This document shows, piece by piece, positions 20,246 to 30,344 of a stretch of DNA of 64,000 nt (the first letter of the stretch is position 1; each line of letters starts with the position of its first letter). The notes under the pieces are model-generated. The model saw only the letters and a program-made list of their open reading frames with translations, was not told the DNA's origin and ran no database searches. Made by a program: the position numbers and the translations under genes. This stretch comes from Photorhabdus luminescens subsp. luminescens (GTDB lineage: Bacteria; Pseudomonadota; Gammaproteobacteria; Enterobacterales; Enterobacteriaceae), in contig NZ_JXSK01000006.1 in assembly GCF_001083805.1 (NCBI RefSeq), forward strand, positions 186,001-250,000, in the 5' to 3' direction.

Positions 20246-20303
20246 AAAGTGCTATTATAGTAGATAGAAATCCCGCAGATAAACATAGTGAATGAGGTAT
20301 TTG

Positions 20304-21518
20304 ATGAAGCGTGTAGTAATCACTGGCTTGGGTATTGTTTCCAGCATTGGTAATAATCAGAAAGAAGTACTGGTATCTTTGAAAGAAGGCCGCTCCGGGA
20401 TAACTTTTTCTGAAAAATTCAAAGAGATAGGAATGAGAAGCCATGTCTGGGGTAATGTAAAACTGGATACTGCGGGGTTAATAGACCGAAAAATTCAGCG
20501 TTTCATGAGCGATGCTTCTGTTTATGCTTATCTGGCGATGGATGAGGCAATTAAAGATTCTGGCCTGACTAATGATCAGGTTTCCAATATTCGTAGCGGA
20601 CTGGTAGTGGGTTCTGGCGGTGGTTCTCCATATAGCCAGGTTGCGGCTGCTGATGGTATGCGTGCTCGAGGTTTGCGTGGTGTGGGACCTTATGTAGTCA
20701 CTCGTGCGATGGCTTCCGGTGTGTCAGCTTGCCTTGCGACTCCCTTTAAAATCAAAGGGGTAAACTACTCTATCAGTTCTGCATGTTCTACTTCTGCTCA
20801 TTGCATTGGTCATGCGGCTGAACTTATTCAGTTAGGAAAACAAGACATTGTTTTTGCCGGTGGTGGTGAAGAGCTGTGCTGGGAAATGAGTTGTGAATTT
20901 GATGCAATGGGCGCACTTTCAACGAAGTACAACGAAACGCCGGAAAAAGCGTCCCGTACTTACGATAAGGGCCGTGATGGTTTTGTTATTGCTGGCGGCG
21001 GCGGTATTGTTGTTGTGGAAGAATTAGAACATGCACTGGCTCGCGGCGCACACATATACGCTGAAATTATTGGTTATGGCGCAACATCGGATGGCGCAGA
21101 TATGGTTGTTCCATCTGGCGAAGGTGCGGTTCGTTGTATGAATATGGCGCTGCAAGGTGTGAAAGGTTCCATTGATTATGTGAATACGCACGGTACTTCT
21201 ACTCCTGCGGGTGATTTGAAAGAATTGGAAGCGATCAGGGAAGTTTTTGGTGATACAACACCGGCAATTTCTGCAACAAAAGCGATGACCGGCCATTCAC
21301 TGGGCGCTGCTGGTGTACATGAAGCGATTTATAGTCTACTAATGTTAGAGCATGGTTTTATTGCGCCAAGTATTAACATTGAAGATCTTGATGATAAAGC
21401 GGCAGGCATGAATATCATCACTAAACCTACTGAGCAAAAGTTGAATACGGTAATGTCCAATAGTTTTGGTTTTGGTGGCACTAATGCTTCTTTGGTGATG
21501 AGCAAGTATTTAGGTTGA
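20304..21518 (+). CDS. fabB: 3-oxoacyl-ACP synthase I (KAS I)
   Basis: Condensing enzyme that elongates acyl-ACP, essential for unsaturated fatty acids. The start used is ATG 20304 ([19 protein letters not shown]), giving 404 aa as in E. coli; an ATG at 20292 would add MRYL. Catalytic Cys161 lies in [16 protein letters not shown], the first His in [12 protein letters not shown] and the second in [16 protein letters not shown]; the C-terminal [14 protein letters not shown] glycine loop is intact. FadR and FabR sites upstream give regulation by long-chain acyl-CoA and membrane unsaturation. Confidence 0.98.
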   Translation: MKRVVITGLGIVSSIGNNQKEVLVSLKEGRSGITFSEKFKEIGMRSHVWGNVKLDTAGLIDRKIQRFMSDASVYAYLAMDEAIKDSGLTNDQVSNIRSGLVVGSGGGSPYSQVAAADGMRARGLRGVGPYVVTRAMASGVSACLATPFKIKGVNYSISSACSTSAHCIGHAAELIQLGKQDIVFAGGGEELCWEMSCEFDAMGALSTKYNETPEKASRTYDKGRDGFVIAGGGGIVVVEELEHALARGAHIYAEIIGYGATSDGADMVVPSGEGAVRCMNMALQGVKGSIDYVNTHGTSTPAGDLKELEAIREVFGDTTPAISATKAMTGHSLGAAGVHEAIYSLLMLEHGFIAPSINIEDLDDKAAGMNIITKPTEQKLNTVMSNSFGFGGTNASLVMSKYLG

Positions 21519-21947
21519 TTCTTCCCATCACAGATTATTTCGGACCAAAAATGGTCATTATTTGATGAATCTTAGGTGACCGCGTACAGCGAGTCACCTT
21601 CCTACTATATGTATATTCCCGTTTTTGTCTGTTGTCCGCATCATTAACTCTTCTGCTACTTAATTAACATAAGGAAAGGTGTATGGACTTTTGCGATAAA
21701 ATGCTGGAGTTTGTAAGATGATGCGCCTATTTGCTTGTTTCAACAGAAAAGACCATTGTTAATAACATTGAACATTCAGCACCATTTAATAATTATTTAA
21801 CAGTTGTTTGTAGTGTTGAATCAACGATTTGGTAAAGGTAAAGATAATATTTGATTAAAGATAGTATTTGATTAAAGATAGTATTTTACCGAAAGGTGAC
21901 TCTTACTATTAGTGTTGCAGAAAATTTAGTGTGTTGTATTATCCGTT
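21519..21947. other. Non-coding region after fabB with hairpin and tandem repeat
   Basis: Contains AGGTGAC/GTCACCT (21574-21599), a possible fabB terminator, and a short tandem repeat (see separate entry). No gene recognised. Confidence 0.45.
21848..21887. repeat. 17-bp tandem repeat
   Basis: TATTTGATTAAAGATAG occurs twice back to back (21848-21864 and 21865-21881) and is followed by a partial third copy TATTTT. Non-coding; meaning unknown, probably replication slippage. Confidence 0.8.
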
Positions 21948-22074
21948 TATGCTCGTCATCTTTTAAGTTGCCTCTTTGTTGGCTGCACTCACTCACCCCG
22001 GTCATATTGTTCGCTATGCTCCCAAGGATTTACTCTCTTGCCGTCACGATGCATCTTGAAATCCATAGGGTATA
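21948..22074. repeat. ERIC/IRU element, complete but diverged (copy 2)
   Basis: 127 bp with AAGTTGCCTCTTTGTTGGCT and the GATGCATCTTGAAATCCATA block ending GGGTATA. The left end is degenerate and the middle reads CTCCCAAGGATTTACTCTC, so it is older than the other copies. Confidence 0.85.
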
Positions 22075-22160
22075 TAAGCGTAAATTCAAACCTGTTTTGC
22101 TAAATCCTGATTTTGTATGAAATATAGTGTGAATACGGAAATATATTCTTGTTGCGGTAG

Positions 22161-22214
22161 AAAAGCCCATAATATTTTTATGATAATTATGATTTTGTAA
22201 TATTATGGGCTTTT
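22161..22214. terminator. Terminator of the tctCBA operon
   Basis: AAAAGCCCATAATATT (22161-22176) pairs perfectly with AATATTATGGGCTTTT (22199-22214), a 16-bp stem with T-runs on both sides. It lies just past the tctA stop and can work in both directions. Confidence 0.85.
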
Positions 22215-22219
22215 TCTTA

Positions 22220-23743
22220 TTATGTTTTGTTTTCAGTCTCCATTTGCTGAATACGGCGCCGCTTACGAATAATTCGTAATATGGGTGGAATAATCAAAAC
22301 CAGAGCTGCCAGTATTAGCAAACTCTGAGTAATTGCGCTGCTCCATAGAATGCTATATTCTCCATTGCTAATAGAAAGTGCGCGCCGTAAATTTTGTTCC
22401 AGCATTTCTCCCAATACGAAACCGAGGATTAATGGCGACATTGGGAAATTCATCTTTCTCAGAATGTAGCCGAAAACGCCTAACCCTACCATTAACAGAA
22501 GATCAAATGTCGTACTGTGTATGGCATATACGCCAACCGCTGAAACGGCGGCAATAGCTGGAACAAGGAACCAGAGAGGAATAGTGAGCATCCGTGTAAA
22601 CAGACCTATCATTGGGATATTCATAATCAGCAAGATAATATTGGCAATTAATAAAGCTGCAATTAACCCCCAAACGATATCCGGCTGTTCAGTAAACATT
22701 CCTGGCCCTGGCGTAATGTTATAGAGCGTTAATGCTCCCATCATAACGGCAGTGGTACCTGAACCTGGCACTCCTAATGTTAGCATTGGAATAAAGGAGC
22801 CACAGGCCGAAGCATTATTAGCCGCTTCTGGCGCTGCTACGCCGCGAATATCACCTTTACCAAATGAGTCACTATTCCCACTGAGTTTCTTCTCGGTCAT
22901 ATAGGTAATTGCGCTGGCAATTGTCGCTCCTGCGCCAGGCAAAATACCGACAAAGAAACCGATAAAGGATGATCTAAGCGTTGGCATAGCGCATTCAGCC
23001 GCTTCCTTGCGATTGAACAGCAGTCGGCCTGTTTTGCGAATAATTGTTTGGCCGGTTGAGGTATTTTCTAACATCAGCAGAATTTCGCTAACAGAAAACA
23101 GACCTATTACCACAACAATAAATTGAATACCATCTGACAAATGAACACTGTCGAAAGTAAAACGATAAACCCCGGTGTTGGCGTCTACTCCGACAGTTGC
23201 CAGACTTAATCCGATTAATGCTGCTAATAGTGATTTCAGCGGATTCTGGCTCATCATGCTACCCAGACAAGCAATAGCAAAAACCATAAGTGCAAAATAT
23301 TCAGCAGGGCCGAAAGCCAGTGACCACTGCGCCAGTAATGGGGCAAACAGAATAATGCCGAAAATTGCCAGCAAAGAACCACAGAAAGAGCTCACCGCGG
23401 AAATAGACAGCGCTACACCCGCACGGCCCTGTTTGGCCATTGGATAACCATCTAGTGCGGTCATAATGGCCGCGGCATCGCCAGGAACATTCAGCAGAAT
23501 CGATGATATACGTCCACCATACTCACAACCGATATAAACAGTTGCCAATAAGATCAGCGCAGATTCAGCAGGCAGTTTTAAAGCGAAAGCCAGCGGCAGT
23601 AGAATCGCGACGCCATTAATCGGCCCAAGCCCCGGCAACAGCCCAACAATCGTACCGACAAAGCAGCCAATTAAAGCAATAATCAGGTTTTGCGGCACCA
23701 TTGCAACTTCAAAACCTTGACTGAGATACATCCAGGTTTCCAT
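22220..23743 (-). CDS. tctA: Tripartite tricarboxylate transporter, large membrane subunit
   Basis: 507-aa inner-membrane protein with about 11-12 hydrophobic segments, the translocating subunit of the citrate-type TctCBA transporter. [20 protein letters not shown] and [20 protein letters not shown] are the two family repeats; [20 protein letters not shown] is also characteristic. Third gene in the operon, 10 bp after tctB, followed by a strong terminator. Confidence 0.95.
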   Translation of the reverse strand: METWMYLSQGFEVAMVPQNLIIALIGCFVGTIVGLLPGLGPINGVAILLPLAFALKLPAESALILLATVYIGCEYGGRISSILLNVPGDAAAIMTALDGYPMAKQGRAGVALSISAVSSFCGSLLAIFGIILFAPLLAQWSLAFGPAEYFALMVFAIACLGSMMSQNPLKSLLAALIGLSLATVGVDANTGVYRFTFDSVHLSDGIQFIVVVIGLFSVSEILLMLENTSTGQTIIRKTGRLLFNRKEAAECAMPTLRSSFIGFFVGILPGAGATIASAITYMTEKKLSGNSDSFGKGDIRGVAAPEAANNASACGSFIPMLTLGVPGSGTTAVMMGALTLYNITPGPGMFTEQPDIVWGLIAALLIANIILLIMNIPMIGLFTRMLTIPLWFLVPAIAAVSAVGVYAIHSTTFDLLLMVGLGVFGYILRKMNFPMSPLILGFVLGEMLEQNLRRALSISNGEYSILWSSAITQSLLILAALVLIIPPILRIIRKRRRIQQMETENKT

Positions 23744-23753
23744 AAATTCTCCG

Positions 23754-24185
23754 TTAGTTGAGCCAGCTACCGAGAGGTAGGGTTACGTCAAGTAAGCGGT
23801 CAAAGGCGAAATAGAACGTGACGCCAAGGAACACCCCGGAAATGATTGCCGCAGGCAGTGTTGCGTTAAACAATAGTCCGACACTGAATGTTAGTAGTGT
23901 TGTAGCCAGAGGAAAACCAAGCCACTCAAATGACCAACCATAAATAACTAAAGAGAGAATCAACAACATTAGGCGGCGGATAACCGGGGCGTTAGGCCAA
24001 TTGCTCTGTTCTGGCTTTTTGAAAAGCAGTAATAAGGCGCAGAGCGCCATCAGAGACAGAATGATCATTGGGAAAGGTCTCGGTCCCAGAGGTTCATAAG
24101 TGTATTCACTCTGAATGCCCCAACCAATAACCATCCCAATGGCACAGAGCACTAACCAGATAGTAGCAAAGATACGATCGCTCAT
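23754..24185 (-). CDS. tctB: Tripartite tricarboxylate transporter, small membrane subunit
   Basis: 143 aa with four hydrophobic segments and the LGPRPFPMIILSLMALCALL stretch typical of TctB. Works with TctA in the inner membrane. It lies between tctC (13 bp gap) and tctA (10 bp gap), so all three are translated from one message. Confidence 0.92.
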   Translation of the reverse strand: MSDRIFATIWLVLCAIGMVIGWGIQSEYTYEPLGPRPFPMIILSLMALCALLLLFKKPEQSNWPNAPVIRRLMLLILSLVIYGWSFEWLGFPLATTLLTFSVGLLFNATLPAAIISGVFLGVTFYFAFDRLLDVTLPLGSWLN

Positions 24186-24198
24186 GATGATGACTCTA

Positions 24199-25182
24199 TT
24201 ATTTGGCTAAGCCAAAAGCTCTGGCTTGCTCGCGATATTGTTCAACCTGTTTTTTCACATAGCTGTCCAATTCTTTACCGGTCATGTTGAATTCGAATAA
24301 CCCACGGATATCACGTTGTTTTTTAAAAGCATCTGTTTGTTGTAGTTTATTGAAAGTATCAACCCACCATTGATACTCTTCGTCAGAAACTTTTGGTCCC
24401 ATGTAAAATCCGCGGATAATCGGCCATACCAGGTCATAACCTTGCTCTTTGGCAGTAGGAATATTGGCTAAGTCACCATTCAGTCGTTTATCTGCATAGA
24501 CAGCCAAAACCCGGATTTTGTCTCCATTCAGGTAAGGTACCATCTCACTCAGATCACCAGAAACCGCCTGAATATGATTACCTAGCAGAGCGGTGATAGG
24601 CTCACCGCCACCTTCAAAAGCGACATAACGCATCTTGTGAGGATCAATACCGACTTCTTTTGCCAGTAGTGCGGTTTTCATCCAGTCCTGACTACCGATA
24701 GAAGCGCCAGCGCCAAATACAATGCTGTTAGGATTATCCTTGAAAGCGTTCATCAAATCGTTCAGGGTGCGGTAAGGTGAATCGGCACGGACAGCGATCA
24801 TTCCATAATCAGTGCCGACACTTGCCAGCCAGCGCACATCATTAACGTTATAGCGGCCAAATTTTCCCTGAGACAAATTGAGCAGAGAGCCGCCGGAGAA
24901 GGCAACAATGGTTCCCGCTTCAGCAGGTCGTTGTGCGACGATAGCATTGTAAGCGACAGCGCCGACGCCACCGGGCATAAAGGTGACGCGCATAGGCTTG
25001 TTGATCTCTTTCGTATCCAGTAATGAAACTTGAATCAGCTTGCAGGTCAGGTCAAACCCGCCACCCGGTTTTGCAGGGGCAATACATTCCGTTCTGTTAG
25101 GCGCACTGGCAGCAAAAACACTGCTTGTGCCAACAAATAGTAAAGCCGTTGCCGCTAATATCTTGATCGTTATAGTTTTCAT
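24199..25182 (-). CDS. tctC: Tripartite tricarboxylate transporter, periplasmic binding protein
   Basis: 327-aa solute receptor of the Bug family. The start chosen is ATG 25182, which gives the signal peptide MKTITIKILAATALLFVGTS ending in SSVFA; a start at 25245 would place 21 polar residues before it. Family features include CIAPAKPGGGFDLTCKLIQV and the FGAGASIGSQDW loop. Captures citrate or a related tricarboxylate in the periplasm for TctAB. Expression is normally controlled by TctDE; here only tctD looks intact. Confidence 0.94.
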   Translation of the reverse strand: MKTITIKILAATALLFVGTSSVFAASAPNRTECIAPAKPGGGFDLTCKLIQVSLLDTKEINKPMRVTFMPGGVGAVAYNAIVAQRPAEAGTIVAFSGGSLLNLSQGKFGRYNVNDVRWLASVGTDYGMIAVRADSPYRTLNDLMNAFKDNPNSIVFGAGASIGSQDWMKTALLAKEVGIDPHKMRYVAFEGGGEPITALLGNHIQAVSGDLSEMVPYLNGDKIRVLAVYADKRLNGDLANIPTAKEQGYDLVWPIIRGFYMGPKVSDEEYQWWVDTFNKLQQTDAFKKQRDIRGLFEFNMTGKELDSYVKKQVEQYREQARAFGLAK

Positions 25183-25561
25183 TTGCTTGCTCTCATCAAT
25201 ACCCGTGTAATATACAACCATTACAAATGGCCCTGGTTGATTCAATTAGTAATAACAAAACCTTTCATTTACCTTTCATTAACAAGAAAAGTTGTTGATA
25301 TGTGATTTTAATCGCTTAAATTTGCGTAGTGTTTCGCATTAATGAGTTAACAAATAGCGACAGGCTTTCTTTTTTGTTTTGGTTTGTTGTAAGTTCCTCG
25401 TAGTTTTGATGTTGCTCTGTTTTACTCGCGATAACTTTACATTCGGCTAAGGAGATATCATGCAAATGGTAATTATTTATTTATGCAATGTGTTAAATTA
25501 AACGGAGAATTTATTGAATATAATCAGGCTTTATCTTGAGGAAACCCGAATTGAGGAAATG
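25183..25561. other. Divergent promoter region, tctCBA and lipoprotein gene
   Basis: About 380 bp, AT-rich, between divergent genes. It must carry the tct promoter and probably the TctD site, but no operator could be assigned with confidence. Confidence 0.5.
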
Positions 25562-26203
25562 ATGAGAAAATTGATTCTTTGTAGTGTTATGGCTCTTGCT
25601 TTGGCAGGATGTAAAACGGAACTTAGCACTTCGGTATCGGTTAACCAACTGTTATCTGAACACGTTAAAACGGTGGCATCTGATTTGTTGGTTGAAGTCA
25701 GTGCCTGTGGTGATTATAAAGATTCCAGACAGTCATCAAAATCTTTGTTAGACGCTCAGGAAAAAGTACCGGCTATTTTTGCCGATGCGGAATACGTGGA
25801 ATGTTTTAGAAAAGGTATGGATTCGTTTGCTCACTTTAAAATTCCTGTGAGTGTAGGTAATTCAAGTGTAACTGGTTCCACTAAGGGTATTCATCTTTAC
25901 GGTGATGGAACAGATATCCTGGCGATAAGCATACCCAAAGAGATGAAGAAGAAAATTAACCAGATGGATAGTTCAATGGCATCAAAAACCAAAATCTCGA
26001 TTAATGTTAAGAATGACACAGATAAGGTTTTAAAAATAACGGGCTTCTCCGTGTTTCTTAATGATAAAGAGCCGATAGTGATATCGAATTTTAGTTGGAA
26101 AGTAGGGAGTGAAATAAAACTTACTTTGTCTAATGTCTCGGTGGCGTCTGCATTGGATGAACGTTTTGATTTCACTCCTGTGCTCATGGCAACTTCTGAG
26201 TAA
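25562..26203 (+). CDS. Hypothetical lipoprotein (similar to small prophage-type lipoproteins)
   Basis: 213 aa if started at ATG 25562, 5 nt after GAGGAA. MRKLILCSVMALALAGC is a lipoprotein signal with lipobox LAGC and acylated Cys17. The mature part (LSTSVSVNQLLSEHVKTVAS) is predicted mostly beta in the second half, with no recognised catalytic motif. Similar lipoproteins occur in enterobacterial genomes and prophages, but this is recollection. It separates tctC from tctD, genes that are normally neighbours, which suggests insertion. Function unknown. Confidence 0.75.
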   Translation: MRKLILCSVMALALAGCKTELSTSVSVNQLLSEHVKTVASDLLVEVSACGDYKDSRQSSKSLLDAQEKVPAIFADAEYVECFRKGMDSFAHFKIPVSVGNSSVTGSTKGIHLYGDGTDILAISIPKEMKKKINQMDSSMASKTKISINVKNDTDKVLKITGFSVFLNDKEPIVISNFSWKVGSEIKLTLSNVSVASALDERFDFTPVLMATSE

Positions 26204-26212
26204 ATGAGAACG

Positions 26213-26260
26213 GTAATAGAGATCTATTACTTAATTCGGTATAACAGAATACCCTGTTAT
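26213..26260 (+). terminator. Two hairpins after the lipoprotein gene
   Basis: GTAATAG/CTATTAC (26213-26230) and ATAACAG/CTGTTAT (26241-26260), each a 7-bp stem with a short loop, follow the stop. They may end transcription before tctD. Confidence 0.45.
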
Positions 26261-26400
26261 TTATAGCGCGGTATTTGGACATGAAAATGGAATTGGATCA
26301 GTGCCTGACTATTTTTCAGAGAAATAGATGTGACGATATAAACTGAAAATATAGTTATGTTTGTAATTATATTTGTATGAATCGGTTAGATATTTAAAAT

Positions 26401-27078
26401 ATGCGCTTACTTTTAGTGGAAGATCACCCTGAATTACTGCACTGGTTGCAAAAAGCACTGAGTAGTGCGGGGTTTGCTGTAGATGTTGCAAGTGATGGTA
26501 TCGTCGCTGATCAATTATTGCAGACAGAAAACTATGCATTGTTAATTTTGGATGTTTCTTTGCCGAGGTTAGATGGCCTTTCATTGCTGATTCGTTTGCG
26601 TAAACGTGGGCAAAATCTGCCGGTATTATTGTTGACGGCGAAGACTGATGTTTCTGAGCGAGTGAAAGGGCTTAATTCTGGTGCTGATGATTATCTGACG
26701 AAACCTTTTGATTTACAGGAATTGGAAGCACGTATCCGGGCATTACTTCGGCGTAGTGCAAATGTGCTACAGGAGACGCTGACATTCGGCTCCCTGGTTT
26801 ATCAGGATGATGGTTACTTTGTTCTGAACGATGAGCCATTGGCTTTGACACCACGGGAACTTTCGGTTTTGACAACATTGTTCCATCGTCGAGGTAAGCC
26901 GGTTTCTAAACAACAGTTATTTGAACAGGTATTTGCACTGTTAGATGAAGCAAACCCACAAAGTATTGAACTTTATATCCACCGGATTCGAAAAAAATTG
27001 TCAGGTAGTAATGTGGGGATCAGTACATTACGGGGATTAGGTTATCGTCTGGAGTGCCAGAAAGATGACATGGTTTAA
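26401..27078 (+). CDS. tctD: Two-component response regulator TctD
   Basis: 225-aa OmpR-type regulator. Receiver domain 1-120 with acidic pocket in LLVEDHPE, phospho-acceptor Asp in LILDVSLPRLDGL and Lys in DDYLTKPFDLQELEAR; winged-helix DNA-binding domain from about 130 (ALTPRELSVLTTLFHRRGKP, IELYIHRIRKKL). It resembles Salmonella TctD, the activator of tctCBA, and lies near that operon. No clear Shine-Dalgarno precedes the ATG. It overlaps the start of the kinase frame by 14 bp. With its kinase broken, its phosphorylation state may be set by other donors. Confidence 0.9.
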   Translation: MRLLLVEDHPELLHWLQKALSSAGFAVDVASDGIVADQLLQTENYALLILDVSLPRLDGLSLLIRLRKRGQNLPVLLLTAKTDVSERVKGLNSGADDYLTKPFDLQELEARIRALLRRSANVLQETLTFGSLVYQDDGYFVLNDEPLALTPRELSVLTTLFHRRGKPVSKQQLFEQVFALLDEANPQSIELYIHRIRKKLSGSNVGISTLRGLGYRLECQKDDMV

Positions 27079-28484
27079 AGTACCGAACTCATTGTTTCAT
27101 CAGTTACTCTTGTTTTTTGGTGTGCCGCTATTTTTGTTGGGGTGTTTATCGGTCTGCACCCATTATTTCAGTGCGGAGAATGCGGCGACATTGGCTTATG
27201 ACCGTACTTTATTGGCATCTGCTCGAACTGTGGCGGAACGACTGACCGTTAAGGATAACCAATTAATTGTCGATGTACCTTATGTGGTTCTAGATAGCTT
27301 TGAGAGAAATATGAATGATCGGTTGTTTTATCAGGTGTTATCTCCTGAAGGAGAAATAATTTCCGGTTATGATGATTTGCCTTTGATACCTAAAGATACG
27401 CCTCGCTCCAATTTATACACCGCTTTGGTTTATTTCTATGATGCGGAATATCACGGTCATCCTATTAGGGTTGCTGCCCTTTATCAGCCGATCAATGAAG
27501 GGGAATGATGGGAATGGCGTTGATACTGGTTGCTGAAACAGTGGCTTCTCGTCATTATCTTGCGCAACAATTATTAATATCATCTTTGATGAGCCAAGGA
27601 ACAGTGGTTGGGTTGACTCTGATTCTGGCTTATTTTCTGTTGAAACAGTTACTTAAACCACTACATAAACTTTCTGGCGTCATGGCCCGTCGTCCTGCTA
27701 ATGATCTCACTCCGCTGCCGGATATATTGCCTTGGTCAGAACTTTCCCTATTATTATATGCATTTAATCGTTATATAGAGCGACTGAAATTGATGGTGAG
27801 CCGGCAGGAGAGGTTTAGCGCGGATGCTTCTCACCAACTCAGAACGCCATTAACAGTATTAAAAACGCAAGTAGCGGTAGCGCTTGCCAGCGAAGATCCC
27901 GCGCAATGGAAAGAAAGCTTACAGGCTATTGATAGTACATTGGATAATACTATCTCTCTGACGGATCGTTTATTACAACTCTCTCGTTTGAAAGCGCATG
28001 AAAAAGAGGCGGTTAGGGATTATAGACCGGTCAATTTGGTTGAATTGTTGCAACAGGCATGTTTTTCTCGTTTGCAACAGGCTGAAAGTAAGAATATTGA
28101 TTTGGGGTATGAAGGCGAAAATGCTCAATGGATCAAGGGGGAACCTGTATTACTGACAGAAATGTGCGCTAACTTATTGGACAATGCTATTAAATATACG
28201 CCGGAAGGTGGCATTGTTACGGCTAGAGTAATTCTTAGCTCTTGTAAGGGATACTGTTACTTGGAAGTGGATGACAGTGGGCCGGGATTGCTAAAGAAGA
28301 AGTTAATTTATCGCTGATGGCTTTTAATCGTCTTGATAATGCAGCGGGGCATGAAGGGGCAGGGCTGGGATTAGCTCTGGTGAAAGATATTGGTATTTAT
28401 CATGGCACTTATCTCCAATTACTGCCCAGTGAAACACTGGGCGGCTTATTAGTGAGAATTCCTTTCAGGCTTTCTGATGATTAA
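27065..28484 (+). pseudogene. tctE: Sensor kinase TctE, broken by two frameshifts
   Basis: Three consecutive frames together make one TctE-like histidine kinase. Part 1 (27065-27508) has the N-terminal membrane segment and periplasmic domain, ending PINEGE-stop. Part 2 (27505-28317) starts at an ATGA overlap and has the second membrane segment, HAMP-like linker, H-box RFSADASHQLRTPLTVLKTQ and N-box LLDNAIKYTPEGG, then runs into VDDSGPGLLKKKLIYR-stop. Part 3 (to 28484) holds NLSLMAFNRLDNAAGHEGAG and LGLALVKDIGIYHG, the G2 ATP-lid region. Each junction is a shift equal to loss of one base. Without part 3 the ATP-binding domain is incomplete, so kinase activity is unlikely. Two sequencing errors are the alternative. 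Confidence 0.85.
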
Positions 28485-29379
28485 TTTCCTGAGATTTTTC
28501 TGTTTTACGGCTAAAAAGAGGAATACGTAATTGTTGTGCCAGTATGACTCCTAGCAGTGTTATGCTGCCGCCGATCAGATGGTAACTGTGTATTTTTTCA
28601 TGCAGAACCAGAATAGCGATAATCGCTGTGAATATCGGTGTCAAATTCATAAATATGGCAGCAGTATTAGCCCCGAGTTTTATGACTCCCTGTATCCATA
28701 AATAGGGAGCAATGATCGAGGCGGGAATACCAGCGAATAAGACTAACGAGATATTGTTGGCATTCAATTGGATATCTTTGGTCAATAGGAAATTTGGTAG
28801 TAATAGCAGGACGCCAAAAGCAATCTGTATATACAGGGATTGCCAGTTGGGTAATGGAATAGACCAGTGTTTGGTTAACACGCCATAGAGTGCGTAGGAG
28901 ATGGAAGCAATCAACATCATCAATTCACCGCGGCCTAAACCGTGTTGCAATAATGATATGGGCTCACCGGCGCTGACCAACCAGACTAAACCAGACAGAG
29001 ATAAAACGGTACCGAGAGCAATACCGACAGTGGGGACAACACGTAAAACAAATATACTGATGACAACAGTCAAAAGAGGAATCAGTGAGCTAAGAATTCC
29101 CATAAATGTTGCACTGATACTGTGTGCAGCGTAATAGGCCAGGCTTTGATAAAGCACCATACCAAGTGCGCCAAGAATTAATAATTTCCACCAATATTGA
29201 CAGATTGTTTTCCATTGGCGAATGACAGATAGCACAACAAAGGGTGTTAATGTGAGAAAGGCTAGGAACCAGCGATAAAAAGAAATTGCGGCCGGATCGA
29301 TAGCTGTAGCGGAGGCTTTGCTCACCACGGCATTAATTGACCAAATCAAGACAGCCAGAAATGGGAAAATCATATTCAT
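28465..29379 (-). CDS. DMT-superfamily (EamA) exporter
   Basis: 304-aa inner-membrane protein with two EamA repeats and about ten hydrophobic segments (FPFLAVLIWSINAVVSKASA, ISFYRWFLAFLTLTPFVVLS; second repeat RGELMMLIASISYALYGVLT). Members export amino acids, nucleobases or other metabolites; the substrate is not predictable. Divergent from an AraC-type regulator gene, which probably controls it. Its 3' end overlaps the end of the broken tctE by 20 bp. Confidence 0.9.
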   Translation of the reverse strand: MNMIFPFLAVLIWSINAVVSKASATAIDPAAISFYRWFLAFLTLTPFVVLSVIRQWKTICQYWWKLLILGALGMVLYQSLAYYAAHSISATFMGILSSLIPLLTVVISIFVLRVVPTVGIALGTVLSLSGLVWLVSAGEPISLLQHGLGRGELMMLIASISYALYGVLTKHWSIPLPNWQSLYIQIAFGVLLLLPNFLLTKDIQLNANNISLVLFAGIPASIIAPYLWIQGVIKLGANTAAIFMNLTPIFTAIIAILVLHEKIHSYHLIGGSITLLGVILAQQLRIPLFSRKTEKSQEINHQKA

Positions 29380-29440
29380 ATAGATAAGTCACATTGAGAT
29401 AAAAATGAGTGTTTAGTCTAATGGTGTCTGTTTTATTATA

Positions 29441-29459
29441 TATAATGATAATCAGCCAA
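29441..29459. promoter_or_regulatory. Weak Fur-like motif in the divergent exporter/AraC promoter
   Basis: ATAATGATAATCA is a 13-base run identical to part of the Fur box; the second half (GCCAA) does not match, so 13 of 19 overall. It also contains a TATAAT that could be a -10 element. Confidence 0.25.
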
Positions 29460-29481
29460 TGGATAAGGCAATTGAGACAAT

Positions 29482-30255
29482 ATGACAGAAAAACTTCATG
29501 TTCCTGTAGAAGCCAAGGATATTCCGACCAGTATCTCTTTCCGTAGCGAGTTATTCAGTGCGAATACCGAGTGTTTACGTCATACCCATCCATTCGGGCA
29601 ACTTATTTATGTTGTTTGTGGTGTCATGGCAATGAATGCTGGAGGACAACATTTCTTAGCTCCCCCGCAATTCTGTGTCTGGATACCGGAAGGAATAGAG
29701 CATTCGGGGTATAGTAGAAAAGCAATGAGATTCAGGGCAATAGATATTTCTCCTGAATGGGGGAAATTATTGCCGAATACTCCTTGTATTATCCGGCTTA
29801 GCTCCATATTCAATGCGATTATGACTGACTGTTTTGAACGTAAATTGAGAATACCAGAAACAGAACAGGATTTACGGTTAGCTCAAGTGTTAATTGATCA
29901 GCTAATTCAATCCTCTGTTCAGCATACCTATTTGCCTTCATCTAAAGATAAACTTTTGGCGCCGATATTACAGGAACTTGAGAGTAATCCGGCGGATAAT
30001 ACGCCATTAGCGCAATGGGCAAAACAGCGTTATACCTCGGAGCGTACTTTGTCACGGCGTTGCCAGCAAGAATTGGGAATGTCATTTAGTGAGTGGCGGC
30101 AGCGGTTACGGTTTTTACATGCTATCTCTTTGCTGGAGCAGGGAAAATCCGTTAATGAAGTTGCCTTTGATGTGGGTTATAGCTCATCTTCTGCGTTTAT
30201 CGCTATGTTCCAGCAATTGGCAGGTACGACACCGGAGCGTTTCAGGAAAAGTTAA
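29482..30255 (+). CDS. AraC-family transcriptional regulator
   Basis: 257 aa: N-terminal cupin-type sensor domain (LRHTHPFGQLIYVVCGVMAM; PPQFCVWIPEGIEHSGY) and C-terminal double helix-turn-helix (about 155-257; FSEWRQRLRFLHAISLLEQG, VGYSSSSAFIAMFQQLAG, TTPERFRKS). It is of the NimR-like subgroup that usually regulates a divergent efflux gene, which fits the EamA exporter on the other strand 102 bp away. The effector molecule is unknown. Confidence 0.92.
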   Translation: MTEKLHVPVEAKDIPTSISFRSELFSANTECLRHTHPFGQLIYVVCGVMAMNAGGQHFLAPPQFCVWIPEGIEHSGYSRKAMRFRAIDISPEWGKLLPNTPCIIRLSSIFNAIMTDCFERKLRIPETEQDLRLAQVLIDQLIQSSVQHTYLPSSKDKLLAPILQELESNPADNTPLAQWAKQRYTSERTLSRRCQQELGMSFSEWRQRLRFLHAISLLEQGKSVNEVAFDVGYSSSSAFIAMFQQLAGTTPERFRKS

Positions 30256-30344
30256 TAACAAAAGAAGCCGTTATTATGGGTTTTGTTATGATTAAATGGC
30301 AGAATAGTTCGCTGCGTCTGTTTTAATGCCACAGGATGGATTAA

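Noticed and set aside
21896-22120. 74-codon plus-strand frame after fabB
   Set aside because: It runs through ERIC copy 2 and has no independent coding signal.
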